A DNA stretch of 39,343 nucleotides from Treponema sp. (GCA_031256445.1 JAIRQN010000047.1:1-39343), one strand, 5' to 3'; shown: positions 1 through 7,832, counted from the stretch's first letter. Notes: generated by a model from the sequence alone, not told the origin. Numbers and translations: made by a program.

Positions 1-210
1 GATTATGATGTTTTTGTAGTTTTAAAAGATGATAGTGATAAGCCAATATTAGTATTACAAAATATTTACGGCGGACTGGCGCAAAACCCCAATTATAAAA
101 GCGTGGATGTCCTTGCCAATTATAAGAGCCGTTTTGAAGCAAGAAGCAATTTACCTACTATTGAGCGTACCATTGCGCAAAAAGGGGTGGTTCTTTATGA
201 CCGCGTTTGA
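1..210 (+). CDS. MNT-type nucleotidyltransferase (MntA-like antitoxin), C-terminal part
   Basis: The frame is open from the first base and ends with TGA at 208-210, so only about 69 C-terminal residues are present. They show the tail typical of minimal nucleotidyltransferases: a strand rich in D/V (DYDVFVVL), then DVLANYKSRFEARSNL, then TIERTIAQKGVVLYDRV. In MntA/HepT systems this protein AMPylates the HEPN toxin and so neutralises it. The next frame starts at 197 and overlaps this stop by 14 bases, the usual antitoxin-toxin coupling. That partner is broken, so the pair is probably inactive. The catalytic GSxAxG motif would lie outside the window and cannot be checked. Confidence 0.7.
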   Translation, partial: DYDVFVVLKDDSDKPILVLQNIYGGLAQNPNYKSVDVLANYKSRFEARSNLPTIERTIAQKGVVLYDRV

Positions 211-478
211 TATTGCCAAAGACTGGCTTCGTTATGCAAAAAGCGATCTCAATACTGCGATCATCTGTTTAATGATGTTAATCCGAAAGAAATAGAACAA
301 TAATTGTTTAGCTTTAGAAAGTGAATTCTCGACAATACACCAGAATTGCGTCTTCCTAAATCCCTACGGTGTTCATGTTCGTTATCCTAATGAATTAGCT
401 GTTGATGACGCAATAACAAAATTAGCCATTTTGAACGCTCAAAAAGTATATAATTTTTGCGCTGACTTGATTAATTGA
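197..478 (+). pseudogene. Decayed HEPN-domain gene (HepT-like toxin)
   Basis: The ATG at 197 opens MTAFDIAKDWLRYAKSDLNTA, the usual first helix of a HEPN protein. The frame then stops at TAG 293-295. A better continuation, HLFNDVNPKEIEQ, is in another frame around 260-300. The original frame resumes after the stop and ends with HVRYPNELAVDDAITKLAI and a last helix up to TGA at 476-478, again typical of HEPN. The middle part, which should hold the RX4-6H RNase motif, is shifted and largely missing. The order of recognisable pieces shows a single gene damaged by at least one frameshift and a deletion. It overlaps the nucleotidyltransferase upstream, as in intact MntA/HepT pairs. Confidence 0.68.
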
Positions 479-539
479 ATGTGAAGCGGTTTCAGAGACA
501 AAGTTTCATAGCGTAGCAGCTAACATGACCTTCTGCGTC

Positions 540-1076
540 CTATGTATTAAAGCCAATTTTCCTTGTTTTTGGAGGCTGGGTAATCAGGTTATTCAATGCA
601 GACACTATTTGTTTTATCGCTTCGTCATGTTCCGAGAATTTGTAATCATTATTTTCGATATGAAGCATAAGGAGTTTGCGCAGTTCAGTTATTTGTTCAT
701 TTGTCTCTTGTTGTGAAATCACATATTTTCGCATTCGAACAAATATTTTCATTATTTTAATATTTGTTTCGATTGCTTTGTCAGAATTTAAAATGCTTGA
801 TAACATTAAAATTCCATGTTCAGTAAAAGCGTAAGGTTTATATTTTCTGTTATCGTAATTAAAGGTCGCAATTTGCGACCTTAGATATTGCCATTCTTTT
901 TCATTTAACTGAAACATAAATTCCGATGGAAATCTCTTTTTGTTCCGTCTTACACTCTCATTTAATCGTTTAATTTCAACTCCATATAAATATGCCAAAT
1001 CACGATCTAGCATAACTTTTTTGCCGCGAATTTCGTAAATTAGGTTCTTGACAGTTAATGCTCTGTTTTTTCCCAT
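540..1076 (-). CDS. ORF6N-domain DNA-binding protein
   Basis: 178 residues. The N-terminal half carries the ORF6N signature: MLDRDLAYLYGVEIKRLNE, then RRNKKRFPSEFMFQL, then a YKPYAFTEHGILMLSSIL block at about residues 80-97. A helical tail follows, with no second catalytic domain. ORF6N is related to the KilA-N/Bro family found in phages, and many bacterial genomes carry such short solitary copies in accessory regions. The molecular role of these solo proteins is not established. A Shine-Dalgarno (GGAG, 9 bases upstream) supports the ATG at 1076. The gene is AT-rich compared with the core block to its right and sits beside a broken toxin-antitoxin pair, so it probably arrived by transfer. Confidence 0.8.
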   Translation of the reverse strand: MGKNRALTVKNLIYEIRGKKVMLDRDLAYLYGVEIKRLNESVRRNKKRFPSEFMFQLNEKEWQYLRSQIATFNYDNRKYKPYAFTEHGILMLSSILNSDKAIETNIKIMKIFVRMRKYVISQQETNEQITELRKLLMLHIENNDYKFSEHDEAIKQIVSALNNLITQPPKTRKIGFNT

Positions 1077-1112
1077 TTTTCAGACTCCATAAAAATTATA
1101 AATTTATCAGCG

Positions 1113-1177
1113 CAAAGCCAAAAATCACCTGCAATGCTGATATATAATATATGGGCGCGCAGGTGCATAACGCTTTG
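1113..1177. repeat. Two-block imperfect inverted repeat
   Basis: CAAAGC (1113-1118) and CACCTGC (1126-1132) are matched in reverse complement by GCAGGTG (1159-1165) and GCTTTG (1172-1177). The spacers within the arms are 7 and 6 bases and the centre is 26 bases. It lies between the start of the ORF6N gene and the terminator of the SPOR gene, at the border of the accessory patch. Two paired boxes per arm recall integron attC sites, but the canonical RYYYAAC/GTTRRRY core boxes are absent. Confidence 0.55.
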
Positions 1178-1199
1178 TTTTAATCCGGGAAAAATAAAA

Positions 1200-1225
1200 A
1201 AACCGTCTCATTGCCGAGACGGTTT
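1200..1225 (-). terminator. Rho-independent terminator of the SPOR-gene operon
   Basis: A perfect 10-bp stem AAACCGTCTC/GAGACGGTTT with a 6-base loop. On the minus strand it is followed by a run of T broken by one A. It lies 20 bases past the stop of the SPOR gene and ends the minus-strand block. Confidence 0.88.
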
Positions 1226-1244
1226 ACAATTAATACTTTTTTTG

Positions 1245-1976
1245 TTATTGCTGCCTTACAGTCTGGCGGACCTGGCTTTCGGAAAAGCCGTCTATGGTTT
1301 TTACAAGGGCAAGCCAGTAATTGGCTTCTTTTTCGGATGTGTAAGGCCCAAGGCGTACGCGGTACCATGTCCTTCCGTCTACCTGACGGTTTTCTATAAT
1401 CGAAGTAATGCCTTTTAAAGCGAGCGTTTCTTTCGCGTCTTCCGCTCTTATCTGCGCGCTGAACGCGCCGGTCTGTACCCAATAGTCATTTATTGTTTTT
1501 ATAGTTGGCGCGCGGTTTACAGCGGGAGCAGGTCTTTGCGTAACTGCGGATTGGGCAGCCGGTTTAGCCGCTTGCGGGCTGGCTGTCTGCGGGTTTGCGG
1601 TTACTCTGACCGGCGCTGTTACTGTGACTTTTTTTGGAGCGGCAGGAACAACCTGGACAGGATCGGAAACCGCGGCGGCGCTTGGTTTGGGTATATTTAT
1701 TATAAGACGTTCGCCGTCATTTTTATCGGAAGCGGCCGCAGGTTCTTCAATAACAGGGGTAATGTTAATTTCCTGTTTAACCTCCGGCTTAACCGGAGTC
1801 TCCCTGATACCTTCAGCTACAGGCTGCACTCTTCCGCTTGAAAAAGACGAGGCTATCGCCGCTTCTTCAGCATTAACTTTTGATGTCATGATGACGATAG
1901 CGGCTGTAATTGTTATAAGCAGAAAGACGCCAACCGACACAGCGACCAATAATAGTTTCTTCATTTCTTTTTCCAT
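1245..1976 (-). CDS. SPOR-domain membrane-anchored protein
   Basis: 243 residues. One N-terminal membrane helix (about 7-30) is followed by a long linker rich in Ala, Pro and Val (about 45-160) and a C-terminal SPOR domain (about 162-241: YWVQTGAFSAQIRAEDAK, later TWYRVRLGPYTSEKEA). SPOR domains bind denuded glycan strands of septal peptidoglycan, so the protein is likely anchored in the inner membrane with its SPOR domain in the periplasm near the division site. It starts 2 bases after the coaE stop and ends at a strong terminator, so it is the last gene of the coaE operon. An AGAGGGG sequence 11 bases upstream supports the ATG at 1976; the Met at codon 5 is an alternative. Confidence 0.85.
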   Translation of the reverse strand: MEKEMKKLLLVAVSVGVFLLITITAAIVIMTSKVNAEEAAIASSFSSGRVQPVAEGIRETPVKPEVKQEINITPVIEEPAAASDKNDGERLIINIPKPSAAAVSDPVQVVPAAPKKVTVTAPVRVTANPQTASPQAAKPAAQSAVTQRPAPAVNRAPTIKTINDYWVQTGAFSAQIRAEDAKETLALKGITSIIENRQVDGRTWYRVRLGPYTSEKEANYWLALVKTIDGFSESQVRQTVRQQ

Positions 1977-1978
1977 AG

Positions 1979-2623
1979 TTAGTTAATCCCCTCTAATATC
2001 CTGTTAATCCGGTATTCCAGTTTTTTACGGTTTTTCATTGCAGCGCTGTGCGTTGATGCGTTTGATAAACCGCAAATTCCCGGGTTTTCTACTCTATAAA
2101 TTTCGGCGTTTAAAGATAAATATTGAGAGTTAAAATGTTTCTGGCTTGCAAAGCGTTTAAAGACCGAGGCCCAGGAAAGATTGTCTCGTTTACGGGCTCT
2201 TAATAACCGTGTAACAAGTGGCGCTGTCACCAAAATTATACAGTCCAGTTTTTTAAAAGCGCTTGACCTGTGAAGCAAAGCCGCGTTTATTATGCACACT
2301 CTTTTCTGCGCCGGTAACTCCTTTGAAAGATGCGCCGCAATCCAGTCATCTGTCATGCGGTTAACAGGAGGATGCACGATGTTTTCAAGCGCGGTTAGTT
2401 CTTCCGGCTTCCCGAAGACCCGCTGCCCCAAAAGCCGTCTGTCTACAGAGCCGTCTTCTCTTTGTATATCCCTGCCAAACCGGTCAAAAACCGCTTCTTT
2501 TTCCGTTTCAAGTGCCTGGTAACCTAATTTATCCACATCAAGAACAGGCAGTCCGCGTTCTTCGAGAATTGAGGAGATATGGTTTTTCCCCGCGCAATAG
2601 GTTCCTGTAAGCCCAATCAGCAT
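1979..2623 (-). CDS. coaE: Dephospho-CoA kinase
   Basis: 214 residues, normal for CoaE. It would phosphorylate the 3'-OH of dephospho-CoA with ATP, the last step of coenzyme A synthesis. The N-terminus MLIGLTGTYCAGKNH holds the P-loop (residues 7-14), followed by DVDKLG (29-34) and RFGRDIQREDGSVDRRLLGQ (about residues 48-67), a block typical of CoaE. The residue after the P-loop lysine is Asn14 where the family normally has Ser or Thr. The C-terminal part (LLRARKRDNLS and on) is only loosely conserved. The gene lies 43 bases after recX and 2 bases before the SPOR gene. No good Shine-Dalgarno is visible, so it may rely on coupling. Confidence 0.83.
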   Translation of the reverse strand: MLIGLTGTYCAGKNHISSILEERGLPVLDVDKLGYQALETEKEAVFDRFGRDIQREDGSVDRRLLGQRVFGKPEELTALENIVHPPVNRMTDDWIAAHLSKELPAQKRVCIINAALLHRSSAFKKLDCIILVTAPLVTRLLRARKRDNLSWASVFKRFASQKHFNSQYLSLNAEIYRVENPGICGLSNASTHSAAMKNRKKLEYRINRILEGIN

Positions 2624-2666
2624 ACTTTTACATCGGCAGGATTAATAACATTTAATATTTTTTATT

Positions 2667-3134
2667 TTATTCGCTGTCTTCAAAATAGCGGCGGATTGAA
2701 GAAGCTGAAAAACCTTCGTTCTTTAACAGGTATTTTAATGAGCGGCTGTCCGCTTCGCCTTTATTTTTTCCTCTTTTTTTCCGCGAATGTTTTTTTATAA
2801 ACCGGGTCAATAACGCAAATTCCGCCTCATCATCAAAGACCGATTTTATGGCGGCTTCGGCATCGTCACGGTCGATGCCGCGGGCGCATAAGGAAGAGAG
2901 AAGCCGGCGGGGAGTGCGCGTATAGCGCATCCGGGATTCAAGCCACAGCCGGGCAAAGCGGCTGTCATCAAGGAGTTTCATTTCGCAAAGGCGGGAAATT
3001 ACCGAGTTTACGCATGCGGCGCTGTATCCGCGTTTTTCCAGTTTACGGGCAAGGCCGCCCATGCATTGTTCGGCTCTTGTGATTAACCGCAGGGCGGTTT
3101 TTTCCGCTTTAATATACTCCGGATTCTCTTGCAT
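2667..3134 (-). CDS. recX: RecX-family regulatory protein
   Basis: 155 residues with the three-repeat helical layout of RecX: ALRLITRAEQCMGGLARKL near residue 15, then LCEMKLLDDSRFARLWLESR, then RRLLSSLCARGIDRDDAEAAI, and a degenerate last repeat rich in Lys and Arg. RecX binds RecA filaments and limits recombinase activity. recA is not in this window. The gene lies between rpsI and coaE on the same strand and is probably co-transcribed with them. The ATG at 3134 has only a weak GGA upstream. Confidence 0.8.
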   Translation of the reverse strand: MQENPEYIKAEKTALRLITRAEQCMGGLARKLEKRGYSAACVNSVISRLCEMKLLDDSRFARLWLESRMRYTRTPRRLLSSLCARGIDRDDAEAAIKSVFDDEAEFALLTRFIKKHSRKKRGKNKGEADSRSLKYLLKNEGFSASSIRRYFEDSE

Positions 3135-3206
3135 ATAGTTAATTCCGCAAAGACACAGAGAGCCATCAGGATTGCCGGACTGCTGTTCGGAATATTCTGA
3201 ATTACG

Positions 3207-3599
3207 CTAACGTTTGGAGAACTGGAAGCGCCGCCGTGCGCCGGCAAGACCGTATTTTTTCCGTTCCACCATTCGCGGGTCGCGTGTAAGGTAACCGTTG
3301 GCGCGTAAGCTGGAATAATTGGTGTGGTCAACCTGGCAAAGAGCGCGGGCGAGACCATGGCGGCAGGCGCCTGCCTGGCCGTTGCTGCCTCCGCCGTAGA
3401 CATTGATCAATACGTCAAATTTGTTCTCGCTGGAGGTTACCATCAGCGGCTGGCGGACCATTTGCGCGTGTTCTCCCTGGGGAAAATAGACAGCTATGTC
3501 CTTGTCGTTTATGATTATTTTTCCGCTTCCATCGCGGATATAAACGCGCGCTACCGAGGTTTTTCTTCTGCCTGTACCTATTCCAAGATTCTTAATCAT
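3207..3599 (-). CDS. rpsI: 30S ribosomal protein S9
   Basis: 130 residues with the S9 hallmarks: an N-terminal GIGTGRRKTSVARVYIRDG, a central VYGGGSNGQAGACRHGLARAL, and the C-terminal LTRDPRMVERKKYGLAGARR ending in basic residues (FSKR) that reach the ribosomal P site. The frame is open further upstream, but the ATG at 3599 follows an AAGGGAAAAGGAA ribosome site and gives the normal S9 length, so it is chosen. It lies 25 bases downstream of rplM, the near-universal S13-S9 pairing. Confidence 0.97.
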   Translation of the reverse strand: MIKNLGIGTGRRKTSVARVYIRDGSGKIIINDKDIAVYFPQGEHAQMVRQPLMVTSSENKFDVLINVYGGGSNGQAGACRHGLARALCQVDHTNYSSLRANGYLTRDPRMVERKKYGLAGARRRFQFSKR

Positions 3600-3624
3600 T
3601 TCCTTTTCCCTTATAAAATATACA

Positions 3625-4053
3625 TCATGCTTCAACCGGAACCGGTTTTTGACTGTCATGCGGATGGCTGGTTCCGGCGTAAATTTTGGCATTCTTCGCC
3701 ATTTTTCTGCCGAGAGGCCCTTTTGGAAGCATCCCCTTTATGGCATTTTCCAGCGGCATTGTCGGATGCCGGGCTATAACTTTTTCATAATTAAGTGATT
3801 TTAACCCGCCGGGATAACCAGAATGGCTATAATACATCTTTTGCTGCGCCTTTCTGCCTGTCACCGCTATCTTTTCCGCGTTAATGATTACTACAAAATC
3901 TCCAACTTCCTGATGCGGAACAAAAATCGCCTTGTTTTTTCCCCTAAGTATTGCCGCCGCTTTGGCTGCCACTCTACCCAGAATCTTCCCCTCGGCGTTA
4001 ATTATATACCATTTTCGTTCTACCGAGGCGGGTTTCGCAAATACTGTCTTCAT
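3625..4053 (-). CDS. rplM: 50S ribosomal protein L13
   Basis: 142 residues, full length for L13. Visible signatures are KWYIINAEGKILGRVAAKAA near residue 14, a GDFVVIINAEKIAVTGRK segment, and the conserved P-E-A-I-like stretch MPLENAIKGMLPKGPLGRKM. L13 is an early assembly protein of the large subunit. An AAAGG ribosome site precedes the ATG, and a strong promoter lies 45-73 bases upstream. It is the first gene of the rplM-rpsI(-recX-coaE) transcript. Confidence 0.97.
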   Translation of the reverse strand: MKTVFAKPASVERKWYIINAEGKILGRVAAKAAAILRGKNKAIFVPHQEVGDFVVIINAEKIAVTGRKAQQKMYYSHSGYPGGLKSLNYEKVIARHPTMPLENAIKGMLPKGPLGRKMAKNAKIYAGTSHPHDSQKPVPVEA

Positions 4054-4097
4054 ACTGTCAACCTTTCTAAAAATTTCTCAATTGTAACGGGAATCTC

Positions 4098-4126
4098 AGC
4101 GTACAAAAATTGTTGAATAATGTCAA
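4098..4126 (-). promoter_or_regulatory. Sigma-70 promoter of rplM-rpsI
   Basis: On the minus strand TTGACA (4126-4121), exactly 17 bases, then TACGCT (4103-4098). The -35 box is a perfect consensus. Transcription would begin about 38 bases before the rplM ATG. Confidence 0.8.
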
Positions 4127-4167
4127 GCGGTCGGCAGGCGCAATCCGGGCTGCCGTAATCCGGATTT

Positions 4168-5157
4168 TCATGGATTCGCGTCCCAAAACGCCGCATTCCC
4201 CGGAAGCACTTTATCCCAAAAAGGCCTTAGGTTGTGATCCGCATTTAAATATACCTCATATCGTAGGCGAATTTTTCCTGTTCCGGCCTGTTCCCTGCGG
4301 TCATTTTCACTTTCTATCGCTTTGGCAAGCGCGTCGCTCCATGATTTGGGGACAGAGGCGTCTTTATCTCCCTGTTCCAGAAGAATTGGCGTACCTGCGG
4401 CGATTTTATCAAGATTATCTATCAGAGAAAAATCCTGCGCGGGGTGGGTTTCCCTAAAACGCGATGCCCACTCAGGAGAACGTCCAAAGTGCGCCGCGCT
4501 GTCGGGAAAATCGATGCATACCGGAGCCCAAAGAACAGTCGGAACCGGTTTTTGAATCACCTCCAGGAAATGAAGAGAGACCTGTCCGCCGTTGCTGTGG
4601 CCCCACGCTGTTATTTTTTTAAAATTTTCCGGAAGGGCAATCCTGTCCGCCTGTGGAACCGGTGAAGCAAAGCGAAAATCGGGCTGCTCCAGGCTTCTGT
4701 ATAATTCTACGGCGTTTACTGTCGAATAAAATTGATGAAGTTCTCCCGGAGACGGAATTGGCGAAGACGAAGCGTATCCTAAAAAATCCGGGGCAATTAC
4801 CGCCCAGCCTTCCCTCAGATAACCTCGCGCGGGATTTTCCGTACCTTTCCCTGTGTAATATCCCCTTGGGTTCTGGTATCCGCGCAGCATAAGCACTATC
4901 CCCTTGATGTCCCGGGACGGTATTGCCGGTATACTCAGGCGGGCGCTTACTGTTAAATCCATTGACGTATAGACAACATTGTACGCGTATTGAAGATCGG
5001 TCTTAAAAGCCAGTTTTTCTATAGTGATGGTACTTGCCTTATAGGGATAACTTTGAAGGCCTTTTAACGAATAATCGGAGTATTTCTTTTCCTGTGCGCA
5101 GAGCGGGACAATCATTAAAAAACACAAGACAACTACAGAAAAGGCGGTTTTTCGCAT
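4168..5157 (-). CDS. Secreted alpha/beta hydrolase (peptidase/esterase type)
   Basis: 329 residues. Residues 1-21 form a signal peptide with likely cleavage near CA/QEK, so the enzyme acts outside the cytoplasm. The fold follows from the nucleophile elbow GHSNGG (Ser188), an acid in EQGDKDASVP (Asp266) and a base in ADHNLRP (His308), spaced as in prolyl-oligopeptidase-like or dienelactone-hydrolase-like serine hydrolases. LMLRGYQNPRGYY around 90-101 would supply the oxyanion region. The substrate cannot be read from the sequence; peptide, acyl-ester and xenobiotic-ester hydrolases share this layout. It diverges from the phosphatase-fold lipoprotein at 5250. No Shine-Dalgarno is seen before the ATG. 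Confidence 0.78.
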   Translation of the reverse strand: MRKTAFSVVVLCFLMIVPLCAQEKKYSDYSLKGLQSYPYKASTITIEKLAFKTDLQYAYNVVYTSMDLTVSARLSIPAIPSRDIKGIVLMLRGYQNPRGYYTGKGTENPARGYLREGWAVIAPDFLGYASSSPIPSPGELHQFYSTVNAVELYRSLEQPDFRFASPVPQADRIALPENFKKITAWGHSNGGQVSLHFLEVIQKPVPTVLWAPVCIDFPDSAAHFGRSPEWASRFRETHPAQDFSLIDNLDKIAAGTPILLEQGDKDASVPKSWSDALAKAIESENDRREQAGTGKIRLRYEVYLNADHNLRPFWDKVLPGNAAFWDANP

Positions 5158-5249
5158 AACTGTAAAAATTTATAAAAATTTTCGCAAAAAGTAAAGCGCT
5201 GTGCATACTCGATCCCAATATAGGTTAGGAAATATTTTCGGAGGTTGCT

Positions 5250-6389
5250 ATGAAAAATTATTTTGGCTCCCGGATTATAAGATGTATGGGGATATTCATC
5301 CTGACTGTATTTTTTCCGGCAGGGTGTAATTTAGCGGAATCAAAGGCTGAAGAAATCGCTGACAGCGGCAGTATTGTCCTGATGACGTGGAATATTCATA
5401 ACCTGTTTGACGGAAGTGATAACGGGTTTGAATATGATGAATATCTTGAATCCGCCGGCTGGTCCGCAGAAAAATACCTGGGCAGGTTAAACGCCGTTTC
5501 TGACGCGATAGGCAGAATAGATCCGCTGCCTGATATTATTGTTCTTCAGGAAGTTGAATCGGTTAGAATCCTGGAAGATGTCGCTGGTCATATTTCCGGC
5601 GGCTATTCGCACAGTCACTTTGCGGGCAATCCCGGCGCGGCGCTTGGGGTTGGCATTATCAGCCGTTTTCCCATTTCAGACACAAGGGTGCACACAATTA
5701 CCATAGGCAGAGACACAACGCCGCGTCCGGTACTGGAAGCCAGGGTAGAAACCGCTCAGCAGGCAGGTTCGGCGCAAAGCGAACTTGTTGTTTTTGCGTG
5801 CCATTGGAAATCAAAACTTGGCGGCGATGATGTTACAGAAAGCGTCCGCAGGGCTTCAGCCATGGCAATTCTTCGCCGGATTCGCGAAATATGGGAAACA
5901 GAGCCGCACATAGGGATAATTGTAGCGGGCGATTTAAATGAAAACCACAATGAATTCTACAGACAGGGAGCGTCCTCGATATGCGCACTGCTTCCTGATG
6001 ATCCTTACTGCGCTCAACTGACCGGCTGCGTTGACGCGGAAGGCAGGCCGAATCCCGGAAAGCAAAAGGACTTTATTGTCATCGGCAGGAACAAACCGCC
6101 TGCGCCTGTACATTTTCCGGATGATGTAATTGTTCTGTATTCTCCCTGGTTACGTGATCTTGAAAACGGCTCTTATTATTACAGATATAACTGGGAAACA
6201 ATCGATCATTTTTTAATCTCTCATCAATTTTTTATTAATGAAAACTGGAACTATGTGGATACAACGATTGTAAATTTTCAGCCGTTTACCGGCTCCGGCG
6301 GGATACCGTCTTCATATAATACGCGCACAGGTTCAGGACTCAGTGATCATCTTCCTTTGTTACTGGAGTTGAAATTTTCAAGGGAATGA
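5250..6389 (+). CDS. Endonuclease/exonuclease/phosphatase-fold lipoprotein
   Basis: 379 residues. A lipoprotein signal (FFPAGC, Cys26) places it on a membrane surface. The EEP-fold motifs appear in order: TWNIHNLFD (Asn48), DIIVLQEVE (metal-ligand Glu101), GVGIISRFPI, FACHWKSK (His), VAGDLNENHNEF (Asp, Asn) and the C-terminal LSDHLPLLLE (Asp-His pair). All catalytic positions of the Mg-dependent family (exonuclease III, DNase I, sphingomyelinase, inositol phosphatase) therefore seem intact. The substrate is open: extracellular DNA or a phospholipid headgroup are both possible. A GGAGG site 6 bases upstream fixes the start. Its stop lies directly against that of the convergent TPR gene. Confidence 0.85.
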   Translation: MKNYFGSRIIRCMGIFILTVFFPAGCNLAESKAEEIADSGSIVLMTWNIHNLFDGSDNGFEYDEYLESAGWSAEKYLGRLNAVSDAIGRIDPLPDIIVLQEVESVRILEDVAGHISGGYSHSHFAGNPGAALGVGIISRFPISDTRVHTITIGRDTTPRPVLEARVETAQQAGSAQSELVVFACHWKSKLGGDDVTESVRRASAMAILRRIREIWETEPHIGIIVAGDLNENHNEFYRQGASSICALLPDDPYCAQLTGCVDAEGRPNPGKQKDFIVIGRNKPPAPVHFPDDVIVLYSPWLRDLENGSYYYRYNWETIDHFLISHQFFINENWNYVDTTIVNFQPFTGSGGIPSSYNTRTGSGLSDHLPLLLELKFSRE

Positions 6390-7757
6390 TTATTTCTTCC
6401 CTATTGCGGCGGCTTTTCCGTCTACTGAGTTAAGAATTGCCTGAAGCCTGTCTTTTTCGATTAGGTCGATAAGGCGCGCTTCTGTGTATCTTTTTGCCTC
6501 TTCTGTAAAGCTGCCGACTGTGATACATATGCCCTTTCCCGCTTTTACTTCTTTCAGATGCGAATGGAAATCCCTCAGGATCAGCTCGCCGATTGACCCC
6601 TGTGTTCTGATGAACCGGAACATTATTGTATCTGACCATTTCGCCGTATCAATTTCGGCTGTTATGTCCGCCCATTCGGTTTTGTTCACAGCGATATTTG
6701 TAATCTTGACTTTTGCTTTTGGAAAATATGTCATTACGATTTTGCGGCACAGGGCTACAAAGTCGGCGGAAGGAGCCATAAGGAACAATTGCAGATTGCG
6801 GTTTGCGTTCAGTTCAATATATTTGCCCAGAAGAACAGAAACATCTTTATATGACGGAGTTTCGGACTGAATTTGTTTTAATATCGGAATTGCCTTGCCT
6901 ATTTCATTCACATGAATGTAAGTTGTAGCCAGTTTGTACCGAAGATCAACCAGAATGTCAGCCTTAACATTGGTATGCCGCAGTCCTATTTCAAAGTCCT
7001 GAATCGCAAGTTCAGTTTGCCTTGTATTCAAGTGGATCTGTCCGGCTATAAGGCAGGAATTCGGACCCATTACCGGGTCGGCGCGCAGATGGTTAAAGAT
7101 ACGAAGCGCCTGCTCAATCTGGTTAGCTTCGTGGTAACATTCCGCCAATGTATAAAGCGATTCTTTGTCATCCGGAGCGAGGTCTATCGCTTTACGGATA
7201 AAACTCATCGCTTCTTTTGGTTTTTTCAGCCTGAACAACGCATGCCCCAGGTAGCGGAGGACGGCCGGGCTTTCCGGATCCTGAATGCGGGCCTGCATCA
7301 GAAGCTGAACAGATTTTTCGTAATTGTTTCTTTCAAACTCTATGGCGCCCAGTTCGTAATTGACCTCAAAATTATCCTGCCTGAATGTTCTTGCCGTTGA
7401 GAAACCCTTATACGCCTGTTCGAGCATATTGAGCCTGCGCGCGCTAAGGCCGTACCTTAAATTTACTTCAAATTTATCTATGCCTGCGGGGTTGCTTGTA
7501 GAGATTTGCTCAATAAGAGTTTCATAACTTTTAAACGCTTTTTCCCAGTTCTGCTCTTCAAAATACGCGCTTGCCAGATCGTACAAAGCCTGCGAATCGT
7601 TAGGATTTTGCGCAAGCCTTTTTGTCGCGTCATTGATCATCGCATCTGTGTTTTTATTCCGTTTTTTCCCGGATAAACTGCCAGATTTGGTTATAACTAT
7701 AAAAAAGATGAACGCTGCTACAACAAAAGCAGCTATTCCGCCGATGATTGCAATCAT
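6390..7757 (-). CDS. Membrane-anchored TPR protein with C-terminal Mrr-like pseudo-nuclease domain
   Basis: 455 residues. One N-terminal membrane helix (about 5-25) is followed by a run of tetratricopeptide repeats from about 45 to 310 (for example AQNPNDSQALYDLASAYFEE, DPESPAVLRYLGHALF). The C-terminal 130 residues match the restriction-endonuclease-like (Mrr) pattern: a strand with WADITAEID, a strand FRFIR, then GKGICITVGSFTEEAKRY near residues 407-424, which closely follows the KGVFITTSxFTxEA motif of Mrr domains. Where Mrr enzymes have Q/E-x-K this protein reads F-I-R, so cleavage is unlikely and the domain may serve binding. It diverges from the LysM gene at 7947. No Shine-Dalgarno is evident. 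Confidence 0.78.
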   Translation of the reverse strand: MIAIIGGIAAFVVAAFIFFIVITKSGSLSGKKRNKNTDAMINDATKRLAQNPNDSQALYDLASAYFEEQNWEKAFKSYETLIEQISTSNPAGIDKFEVNLRYGLSARRLNMLEQAYKGFSTARTFRQDNFEVNYELGAIEFERNNYEKSVQLLMQARIQDPESPAVLRYLGHALFRLKKPKEAMSFIRKAIDLAPDDKESLYTLAECYHEANQIEQALRIFNHLRADPVMGPNSCLIAGQIHLNTRQTELAIQDFEIGLRHTNVKADILVDLRYKLATTYIHVNEIGKAIPILKQIQSETPSYKDVSVLLGKYIELNANRNLQLFLMAPSADFVALCRKIVMTYFPKAKVKITNIAVNKTEWADITAEIDTAKWSDTIMFRFIRTQGSIGELILRDFHSHLKEVKAGKGICITVGSFTEEAKRYTEARLIDLIEKDRLQAILNSVDGKAAAIGKK

Positions 7758-7794
7758 GTATACTATTATCGGATATTTTTGTGTTTTTTCATAG

Positions 7795-7814
7795 ATAAAT
7801 TGCCGACAATTTAT
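7795..7814. promoter_or_regulatory. Inverted repeat between divergent TPR and LysM genes
   Basis: ATAAATTG-CCGA-CAATTTAT, a perfect 8-bp inverted repeat with a 4-base centre. It sits 38 bases upstream of the TPR gene start and 19 bases upstream of the -35 box of the LysM gene. It could be an operator shared by both; no regulator is identified. Confidence 0.45.
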
Positions 7815-7832
7815 GGAGACTGTTTTTTAGGC

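Noticed and set aside
1113-1177. Canonical integron attC site
   Set aside because: The inverted boxes resemble attC in layout only; RYYYAAC and GTTRRRY core sequences are missing.
3600-3692. Longer N-terminus for ribosomal protein S9
   Set aside because: The frame is open upstream, but it overlaps the end of rplM and adds 31 residues not seen in S9; the ribosome site is at 3600-3615.
4142-4166. Terminator after the alpha/beta hydrolase gene
   Set aside because: AATCCGG/CCGGATT forms a 7-bp stem with an 11-base loop, but no T-run follows on the minus strand.
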